Part shown: positions 6,103-11,233 of the stretch, piece by piece
Layout: every line of letters starts with the position of its first letter
Numbering within the stretch: position 1 is the first letter of the stretch
NCBI GenBank assembly: GCA_003553895.1
Contig: PWFM01000212.1
Coordinates: 1-11,233 of the forward strand
Length of the DNA stretch: 11,233 nucleotides
Source of the DNA: Syntrophomonadaceae bacterium
GTDB taxonomy: Bacteria; Bacillota; Dethiobacteria; DTU022
Reading direction: 5' to 3'
Notes under the pieces: generated by a model
Seen by the model: only the letters and a program-made list of their open reading frames with translations
Databases searched by the model: none
Told to the model about the DNA's origin: nothing
Position numbers and translations under genes: made by a program

Positions 6103-7011
6103 TTAGTAAATCGACATCAAATTATCATCGTCAATAATTTTAGTTTCTTCGTCCAAACGCCTGCGCATATCCTTGGGCACAGAAAACATGGCCCGGGCTG
6201 TTTCTCCATCAAAGTAGTGGAGGACAAGTTTTCTCTCCTGGAGCAGGTGATTAAATGCATGTTCGGAAGGCAGTTCGGCCTTATAAGGGGCGGCCAGGAT
6301 GAAGCCCCACTCGGTGTTATAAGAAGGGACAAAAGCCCGGTAGGGTTTTACAAAAGGCATCACCTTTTTGATGGTGTTGTTGATGGCGCTGTGCGAATCG
6401 ATTAAAGGCAGGCAGGTATCGCCGGCCTGTAATGAGAATACGCCTTGTTTTGAAAGGCGGCTTTTAATCAATGCAAAATACTGGGTGGTAAACAATTTCA
6501 AGGCCGGACCTTCTTCAACCGGCTCGGGAACATCGCTGATGATCACATCGAAGGGGTCCCTTTCATTCTCCAGGTATTCCCTGGCATCCATAAAATGAAG
6601 GGTTACCTTCTCGTGATCAAAACTGCCTTTATGCCAGCTCTCCAGGTAGGTGCGGCATTTTACAACGACTTCGCGGTCCAGGTCCACCATGATCAACTGT
6701 TCTACTGAAGGATGTTTAAGCACCTCGCGCAGTGTTGCCCCCTCACCGCCGCCAATCACCAGTACGCGTTGAGGCGCCGGGCACATCAGCATTGCCGGAT
6801 GAACCAGCGCCTCGTGGTAAATATATTCATCACTTTGAGCAGATTGCACCTTGCCGTCCAGGAACAGGATCCGGCCATACATTTCGGTATCGGCAATTTC
6901 AACCTGCTGATAACCGGTTTGAAAACTTATGATATAGTTTTCAATCCCATACATGTGGGCTGTGCCCGGTGAAGTGTGGTCCAGGTACCATTTATGTTTT
7001 TCAGAAGGCAA
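6103..7011 (-). CDS. speE: Polyamine aminopropyltransferase (spermidine/thermospermine synthase family), probable TTG start
   Basis: It transfers the aminopropyl group of decarboxylated AdoMet to a diamine or polyamine. Counting from the proposed start (302 residues), the AdoMet-binding loop is VIGGGEGATLREVL (85-98). The acidic VDLDREVV (109-116) and MDAREYL (141-147) follow. The catalytic loop is SDVPEPVEEGPALKLFT (159-175), with Asp160. Spermidine synthases normally read DSSDPxGPA there. The DxxxPVEgGP form with the extra residue is that of plant ACL5-type thermospermine synthases, so the product may be a longer polyamine. Start: TTG at 7011-7009 lies eight bases after AGGAGG (part of a GAGGAGGAG run near 7027-7018). 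The longer reading from ATG 7107 has no ribosome binding site and overlaps speD by 44 bases. In it the same GAG run would have to be read as Glu codons. The gene follows speD. Confidence 0.88.
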   Translation of the reverse strand: MPSEKHKWYLDHTSPGTAHMYGIENYIISFQTGYQQVEIADTEMYGRILFLDGKVQSAQSDEYIYHEALVHPAMLMCPAPQRVLVIGGGEGATLREVLKHPSVEQLIMVDLDREVVVKCRTYLESWHKGSFDHEKVTLHFMDAREYLENERDPFDVIISDVPEPVEEGPALKLFTTQYFALIKSRLSKQGVFSLQAGDTCLPLIDSHSAINNTIKKVMPFVKPYRAFVPSYNTEWGFILAAPYKAELPSEHAFNHLLQERKLVLHYFDGETARAMFSVPKDMRRRLDEETKIIDDDNLMSIY

Positions 7012-7063
7012 TTGCTTCTCCTCCTCGTCTGAACTCCCCCCGAACAACGGGATTGGGGCGGCT

Positions 7064-7450
7064 TCAAGAGTAAGTTGCCGCCGGTTTATATTCAACCTGG
7101 ACATCAAAGATGCCGCGCTCGATTTCGCGGGCCGACATATTTTGGGCCGAAAATGACTGTTTCAAATAATTGCACGACACCCATGGATCAACTGTTTGCC
7201 CGCAGGTAAAAACATCGACTGCTGCATATCCAAATTCAGGCCAGGTGTGGATGGCCAGATGGGACTCGGATATAACCACTACCCCGCTAACGCCTTGAGG
7301 GCTGAATTGATGGAAAACTGTTTCTTTTACTTCTGCTCCTGCCTCAAGAGCAGCAGTAACCATGGCCTGCTTTATTTGTTCCAGGTCAGTTAAAGTTTCC
7401 ATGGGGCAACCATAAAATTCAGCCAAAATATGACGGCCTAAAGCGCTCAT
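7064..7450 (-). CDS. speD: S-adenosylmethionine decarboxylase proenzyme (bacterial type)
   Basis: This pyruvoyl enzyme decarboxylates AdoMet to supply the aminopropyl donor for SpeE. It has 128 residues, the length of the Thermotoga/Bacillus (SpeH) class. The self-cleavage site is ISESHLAIHTWPE. Cleavage between Glu62 and Ser63 would make the pyruvoyl group, and His68 and Cys83 (FTCGQT) act in processing and catalysis; these numbers coincide with those of the T. maritima enzyme. The N-terminal MSALGRHILAEFYGC is typical. The ATG at 7450 stands eight bases after AAGGAGG. A longer in-frame reading from 7528 overlaps the promoter and is rejected. It is the first gene of the speD-speE-ndk operon. 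Confidence 0.96.
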   Translation of the reverse strand: MSALGRHILAEFYGCPMETLTDLEQIKQAMVTAALEAGAEVKETVFHQFSPQGVSGVVVISESHLAIHTWPEFGYAAVDVFTCGQTVDPWVSCNYLKQSFSAQNMSAREIERGIFDVQVEYKPAATYS

Positions 7451-7500
7451 CTCTGATACCTCCTTGTAACCAGTTTTTTCAATTAAAAGCGTCAGGATAC

Positions 7501-7528
7501 ATTGTACCAAAAAGAGTGCAAAAGTCAA
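7501..7528 (-). promoter_or_regulatory. Promoter of the speD-speE-ndk operon
   Basis: On the minus strand TTGACT (7528-7523) and TACAAT (7506-7501) are 16 bases apart. A transcription start near 7494 gives a leader of about 44 bases. No attenuator or riboswitch-like fold is evident in it. Confidence 0.7.
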
Positions 7529-7583
7529 TGAGCAGGAAAAAATTCAAACAAATGTTTATTTTAGCTTCCTGTTTTATGTTAAT

Positions 7584-7612
7584 TTGATAATAGTTTTTCA
7601 ATCATATAGAAT
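7584..7612 (+). promoter_or_regulatory. Promoter of the acyl-CoA ligase operon
   Basis: TTGATA (7584-7589) and TAGAAT (7607-7612) are 17 bases apart, predicting a start near 7619. It is divergent from the speD promoter, about 55 bases away, in the 221-base gap between the two genes. The Shine-Dalgarno AAAGGA (7658-7663) serves the ATG at 7672. Confidence 0.65.
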
Positions 7613-7613
7613 A

Positions 7614-7636
7614 ATAACCATAGAGTAATGGGTTAT
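7614..7636 (+). promoter_or_regulatory. Palindromic candidate operator of the acyl-CoA ligase promoter
   Basis: ATAACC (7614-7619) and GGTTAT (7631-7636) form a perfect six-base inverted repeat around 11 bases, with further AT/AT symmetry inside. It starts one base after the -10 box and covers the predicted transcription start, the usual site of a repressor. The half-site ATAACC equals that of the two Rrf2-linked sites, but the spacing is six bases longer. The same or another protein could bind. Confidence 0.4.
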
Positions 7637-7671
7637 AACAAGCAGTAAATAAACAACAAAGGATTGTTGCC

Positions 7672-9801
7672 ATGAGTAGCCTGGATTTTATATTTAACCC
7701 CGGACAAATTGCCGTTATCGGAGCCTCGCGATCGCCTCAGAAAATTGGTTATGCTGTCCTGGACAATATTATTAACAGCGGTTTTGCGGGATCTATTTTC
7801 CCGATCAACCCCCGGGAAGAAGAAATTGCCGGCCTGAAAACATACTGTTCAATCCTGGACGTCAAAGCCCCTGTAGATCTGGCCGTCATTTGCGTGCCCG
7901 CTAAACATGCTACAGTTGTAGCCGAAGAATGCGGCCGGGCCGGGGGGAAAGGTTTAATTGTCATCAGCGCCGGCTTTAAAGAAACAGGCAAAGAAGGCTT
8001 AAAACTGGAACGGGAATTGATTTCTATATGCAACCGCTACGGAATGCGCATGCTCGGTCCCAATTGTGTCGGCCTCATGGATACCCACTCCCCGCTGAAC
8101 GCTTCTTTCGCCGAAGGATTCCCCAACCGGGGGAATATCTCTTTTATATCACAAAGCGGCGCCATGCTGGTATCCATCCTCGATTGGAGCTTCGAAATGG
8201 GGATGGGTTTTTCGCGTTTTATCAGCACCGGCAACAAGGCCGACCTGAGCGAGATCGATTTAATTCAAAGCTGTGCCGACGATCCCCAGACCAGCGTTAT
8301 TCTCTGCTACGCAGAAGATATTACGGACGGTGAGAGGTTTGTCGAAGTATGCTCGGAAGCAAGCAAAAAGAAACCAATCATTATCCTGAAATCGGGCACC
8401 AGCAGCGCCGGAGCCCAGGCCGCCAGTTCACACACCGGAGCCCTGGCCGGAAGCAACCGCGCTTATGACGCCGCCTTCAGGCAAAGCGGGGTCCTCAGGG
8501 CCGAGAGCATGAATGACCTTTTCGATATGGCCAGGGCTTTTTCCACTCAGCCCCTGCCCGAAAATTCACGAACAGCCATCGTTACCAATGCCGGCGGCCC
8601 TGCCATCGTCGCTACCGATGCTGTTGAAAAGTACGGCCTGAAAATGGCCCGCTTTACCAGGGAGACCATCGATAGATTAAGAGAAAACCTGCCCGGTGAA
8701 GCAAATATTTACAATCCCGTGGATATCCTTGGCGACGCCGGTGATGATCGTTACCGTTTTGCCCTGGAAACTGTTTTAGAGGATGAAAACGTAGACAATA
8801 CCCTGGTTCTGCTCTGTCCGGCAGCGGTCACCGAACCGGAAAAAACGGCCCGCACCATCGTCGAATTGAATAAAAAACATAACCAGAAGCCGGTCATGGC
8901 TGTTTACATGGGCGGAAAATCTTTAACCGCCGGGCGCAGCCACCTGACCGCCAATTCTATACCAACTTTTACCTTTCCCGAACCATCTGTTAATTCACTG
9001 CGCGGCATGGTTCATTATAATGAATATTTAAAAGAGCCCGCTCTTAGCGAAAGCGAACCGGTAAAGCTTGACGGTATTGACCAGAATGCAGTCCGCAAAA
9101 CCCTGGATGCTGTTTTTGCCGACCGCCGGGTGGTTCTTCTGGGCCATGAAGCTTCCGATGTCATGTCTGCGTACGGCATCCAGGTCAGTAAAACCTACCT
9201 GGCTACTTCGGAGGAAGAAGCGGCTAAAATTGGCGCAGAACTCGGTTTTCCAGTAGCCCTTAAAATATCCTCACCCCGTATTGCCCACAAAACTGATGTC
9301 GGCGGGGTAGCTATCGGTTTACACAGCGATAAGGAAGTTAGAAGGGCTTATGGCAAGATCATGGAAAACGTGCATTATTACCTGCCCGATGCCCCCATAT
9401 ATGGCATAGAAGTCCAGGATATGGTTGATGAAGGAGTCGAGGTTATTGTGGGAATGTCCAGGGATGTCCAGTTTGGACCCCTGGTGGTTTTCGGTCTGGG
9501 GGGCATCTATGTCAACCTCCTGGAAGACGTTTCCTTCCGCCTTGCGTCGGGAATAACCACCCGGGAAGAGGTCAAGAAAATGATTGCCGAAACCAAAGCT
9601 TTTACCCTGCTCAAGGGTTACCGGGGCAAGAAGCCGGCCGATATTGAAGCCCTATCCGATACAATATTAAGGACGGCCAGGCTGGTCAGTGATTTCAGGG
9701 AAATTACCGAAATGGATATTAACCCGGTCCGCGTTCATTACCAGGGCGCTACAGCCCTGGATGTGAAAATAACTGTTGAAGAAGTTAACGAAAAGGAATA
9801 A
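7672..9801 (+). CDS. Acetate/acyl-CoA ligase (ADP-forming), fused alpha-beta subunits
   Basis: This enzyme interconverts acyl-CoA + ADP + Pi with acid + ATP + CoA, a substrate-level ATP source (or acid activation) in anaerobes. The 709-residue single chain holds both halves. The N-terminal CoA-binding Rossmann domain begins at residues 9-30 (AVIGASRSPQKIGY). Succinyl-CoA-synthetase-like domains follow, with GPNCVGLMD (129-137) and ISQSGAM. The phosphorylated His254 is in SSHTGALAGS. The C-terminal ATP-grasp half starts near 475 and includes FPVALKISSP, then His539 in IAHKTDVGGVAIGL, the second histidine of the phosphate relay, and FGPLVVFGLGGIYVNLLEDVSFR in the 600s (split motif). EMDINPVRV closes the fold. 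Its own promoter and AAAGGA support the ATG at 7672. Substrate range (acetate, branched or aryl acids) cannot be read from the sequence. Confidence 0.93.
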   Translation: MSSLDFIFNPGQIAVIGASRSPQKIGYAVLDNIINSGFAGSIFPINPREEEIAGLKTYCSILDVKAPVDLAVICVPAKHATVVAEECGRAGGKGLIVISAGFKETGKEGLKLERELISICNRYGMRMLGPNCVGLMDTHSPLNASFAEGFPNRGNISFISQSGAMLVSILDWSFEMGMGFSRFISTGNKADLSEIDLIQSCADDPQTSVILCYAEDITDGERFVEVCSEASKKKPIIILKSGTSSAGAQAASSHTGALAGSNRAYDAAFRQSGVLRAESMNDLFDMARAFSTQPLPENSRTAIVTNAGGPAIVATDAVEKYGLKMARFTRETIDRLRENLPGEANIYNPVDILGDAGDDRYRFALETVLEDENVDNTLVLLCPAAVTEPEKTARTIVELNKKHNQKPVMAVYMGGKSLTAGRSHLTANSIPTFTFPEPSVNSLRGMVHYNEYLKEPALSESEPVKLDGIDQNAVRKTLDAVFADRRVVLLGHEASDVMSAYGIQVSKTYLATSEEEAAKIGAELGFPVALKISSPRIAHKTDVGGVAIGLHSDKEVRRAYGKIMENVHYYLPDAPIYGIEVQDMVDEGVEVIVGMSRDVQFGPLVVFGLGGIYVNLLEDVSFRLASGITTREEVKKMIAETKAFTLLKGYRGKKPADIEALSDTILRTARLVSDFREITEMDINPVRVHYQGATALDVKITVEEVNEKE

Positions 9802-9821
9802 TTCCTTAATGAGGTGATTAA

Positions 9822-10883
9822 ATGAAGGCGATTTATTTTTCCGGAAAAGCAGGCGGGGGGAAAACTGCCACTGCCCTTGGATTGGGATTAAAACTAAAAG
9901 AACAGGGGTTAAAGGTTTCTTATTTTAAGCCGATCGGTTTTAGAAAAGGCACGGTAAAAAAAGATGATGACGACGTTATGTTGATGCGCGATCTATTTTC
10001 CCTGCCGTTTTCCGGGGAGACCGTCTCCCCTGTTATTGTCAATGATCATTACCTGACCCCGCGTTTTATGAAAGAAGTCAAGGATCTCCACCCCCGCATT
10101 AAAAAAGCCTTTCAGAAATGTTCAGATGGTTACGATGTTGTCATGGTTGACGGCAGCATCGAACCCCATGTCGGCCACAACCAGGGCCTCGATGATTTTA
10201 ACCTGGCCGAAATACTGGGCGCCGCCGCTCTGCCTGTTATTAAAGCGGATGATGATTTTGACCTGGACCAGAATTTACTCTACCTGGAAATGTGGACAAA
10301 TAAAAAAATCCCGGTCATCGGCTGTATCTTCAATAATATTGCCACCACCCAGTGGAACAAAAGCAGCAGCGTCTATAAACCCCTGGTTGAAGACAAAGGT
10401 TTTGACGTCCTGGGCTTAATACCTAGCCAGGTAAAAATTTCAGCCCCGACCGTGGCCGAGTTTTACGATGTTGTCGGCGGGGATATCCTTTCTGCGCCTG
10501 ATAATATGAACCGGATTGTAGAAGAAGTTGTGGTGGGGACCATGACCATAGAGAGCGCCCTGAGCTACCTGCGCCGCGCGCCCAATAAAGCCCTGATCAC
10601 AGGTGGCGATCGCAGCGATATGGCCCTTACCGCCCTGGAGACCAGCACTTCTGTAATTATTTTAACCGGGGGACTTTACCCCGACCTCCAGGTTCTTTCC
10701 AAGGCCGAAGAAAAAGGAGTTCCGGTCATACTGGTCCACCAGGATACCTATTCCACCCTGGAAAATTTACAAAGCATATATCGCAGCATCCATCCGCAGA
10801 ATAAAGAGGCCATCAATATTATCAAGGACAACGTGGATAAGTATTTGGCCTGGGAAAAGCTTCTCGATTACCTGAAAGCATAA
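9822..10883 (+). CDS. BioD-like P-loop protein with a DRTGG domain (N-terminal-Pta-like), probable partner of the acyl-CoA ligase
   Basis: This 353-residue soluble protein begins with a P-loop NTPase domain of the dethiobiotin synthetase/AAA_26 type. The Walker A is GKAGGGKT (8-15), and acidic loops VMVDGSIEP and KADDDFDLDQ follow at about 105-155. A DRTGG domain follows (about 215-330), with ITGGDRSDMALTALETST, VIILTGGLYPD and VPVILVHQDTYSTLE. This is the arrangement of the N-terminal regulatory region of long phosphotransacetylases, without the C-terminal Pta catalytic domain. Standing 20 bases after the ADP-forming ligase, with its own GAGGTG, it is surely co-transcribed with it. A nucleotide-dependent regulatory role on acetyl-CoA metabolism is inferred from context. 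No catalytic activity is claimed. Confidence 0.85.
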   Translation: MKAIYFSGKAGGGKTATALGLGLKLKEQGLKVSYFKPIGFRKGTVKKDDDDVMLMRDLFSLPFSGETVSPVIVNDHYLTPRFMKEVKDLHPRIKKAFQKCSDGYDVVMVDGSIEPHVGHNQGLDDFNLAEILGAAALPVIKADDDFDLDQNLLYLEMWTNKKIPVIGCIFNNIATTQWNKSSSVYKPLVEDKGFDVLGLIPSQVKISAPTVAEFYDVVGGDILSAPDNMNRIVEEVVVGTMTIESALSYLRRAPNKALITGGDRSDMALTALETSTSVIILTGGLYPDLQVLSKAEEKGVPVILVHQDTYSTLENLQSIYRSIHPQNKEAINIIKDNVDKYLAWEKLLDYLKA

Positions 10884-10904
10884 CTGGCTTCACCCTGGTT
10901 GGTT

Positions 10905-10944
10905 AAAAAAAAGGACAGGCCTGCATAACCGGCCTGTCCTTTTT
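10905..10944. terminator. Bidirectional intrinsic terminator
   Basis: GGACAGGCC (10913-10921) and GGCCTGTCC (10931-10939) form a perfect nine-pair stem around the loop TGCATAACC. The stem is flanked by eight A (10905-10912) and five T (10940-10944), so it works on both strands. It ends the acyl-CoA ligase/DRTGG transcript 21 bases after its stop, and the minus-strand aminomutase gene 17 bases after its stop. Confidence 0.93.
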
Positions 10945-10961
10945 GGGAAGCGCTTTAGCAG

Positions 10962-11233
10962 TTATTTATTTTCATATCTCAGGACCTTGTTCTCCCAGGT
11001 CCTGATCTGGAGGTAATCTTTACCCATACTGACCAGGTATTCCGGCAGCATCGGAGTTTTGCCCAAACCGAAGGGGGCATTAACAACATAGTGCGGGATG
11101 GCCAGCCCGGATGTATAACCGCGCAGCTTTTCCATTATTTCAAGGCCTTCTTCAACCTTGGTCCTGAAATGCGAAGTGCCCTTGACTGCTTTGGCATGAA
11201 AAATCAGGTAGGGCCTGACCATCATTTTCAACA
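10962..11233 (-). CDS. eam: Glutamate 2,3-aminomutase (KamA family radical SAM), C-terminal part, cut by window edge
   Basis: About 90 C-terminal residues of a KamA-family PLP/radical-SAM aminomutase are present; the radical SAM core with its CxxxCxxC lies outside the window. Visible family blocks are VRPYLIFHAKAVKG, HFRTKVEEGLEIMEKLRG and YTSGLAIPHYVVNAPFGLGK. In lysine 2,3-aminomutase the two Asp that hold the lysine side chain (Asp293 in YQCD, Asp330 in VVDAPGGGGK) align here with Lys (HAK) and Asn (VVNAP). That Lys/Asn pair is the published hallmark of glutamate 2,3-aminomutase, which makes beta-glutamate, a compatible solute in some anaerobes. The leucine-like TTG at 11231 is internal, not a start, because the family continues upstream. 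The stop is 17 bases from a shared terminator. The family call is firm; the substrate call rests on two residues. Confidence 0.8.
   Translation of the reverse strand, partial: LKMMVRPYLIFHAKAVKGTSHFRTKVEEGLEIMEKLRGYTSGLAIPHYVVNAPFGLGKTPMLPEYLVSMGKDYLQIRTWENKVLRYENK

Noticed and set aside
7451..7528. A 26-residue N-terminal extension of SpeD
   Set aside because: It spans the speD promoter and transcription start. The standard SpeD N-terminus at 7450 follows AAGGAGG, and the residue numbers then match the characterized family.
7744..7752. ATTGGTTAT, the complement of the operator half-site ATAACCAAT, inside the acyl-CoA ligase gene
   Set aside because: It encodes the conserved Ile-Gly-Tyr of the CoA-binding domain and lacks the other half of the dyad; a chance match is the simplest explanation.
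275..11233. CRISPR array, phage or defence genes
   Set aside because: No regularly spaced repeats, cas-like proteins, toxin-antitoxin pairs, nucleases or transposases were seen. All frames with protein-like content fall into housekeeping or metabolic families or the Rrf2-linked trio.

Overview
The window reads as chromosome from an anaerobic, Clostridia-like member of the Bacillota. The grounds are strong AGGAGG-type ribosome binding sites, sigma-A-type promoters (TTGACA/TATAAT) with 16-17 bp spacers, an ADP-forming acyl-CoA synthetase, a bacterial-type (Thermotoga-like) SpeD, a KamA-family radical SAM mutase and several Fe-S proteins. The lineage is inferred from gene content and not proven. 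No insertion sequence, phage gene, CRISPR array or rRNA is visible, and no stretch longer than about 230 bases lacks a gene.

Layout, left to right. (1) The 5' part of a tRNA-Leu(CAG) gene on the minus strand, with its own promoter. (2) A minus-strand membrane operon: nfeD (ClpP-class membrane protease), then a slipin (SPFH/stomatin family), then a diacylglycerol-kinase-family lipid kinase. (3) A compact regulatory unit: a plus-strand Rrf2-family regulator with three candidate Fe-S cysteines, whose 3' end faces (10 bp between stop codons) a minus-strand two-gene operon. That operon encodes a zinc-ribbon protein that looks like a degenerate HD-domain relative, and a 4Fe-4S protein with a cysteine-rich C-terminal domain. 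(4) A minus-strand operon speD-speE-ndk (AdoMet decarboxylase, aminopropyltransferase, nucleoside diphosphate kinase), closed by a terminator. (5) A plus-strand pair: an ADP-forming acetate/acyl-CoA ligase and a P-loop/DRTGG protein, closed by a bidirectional terminator. (6) The C-terminal end of a minus-strand KamA-family enzyme, cut by the right edge. Its substrate-pocket residues match glutamate 2,3-aminomutase rather than lysine 2,3-aminomutase.

The most notable observation is regulatory. The Rrf2 gene and the zinc-ribbon/Fe-S operon share a gapless 29-nt leader block (23 of 29 identical), starting just downstream of a TATAAT -10 box and running into the ribosome binding site. It contains the partly palindromic core AACCAATnnnGTT. 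This suggests that the Rrf2 protein represses itself and the facing operon, making a self-contained metal- or redox-sensing module. A looser ATAACC...GGTTAT dyad lies at the same place in the acyl-CoA ligase promoter.

Two start sites matter. speE most likely begins at a TTG codon at 7011 behind a consensus Shine-Dalgarno, not at the upstream ATG that overlaps speD. The rrf2 and speD starts are fixed by promoters lying downstream of the longer alternative starts.
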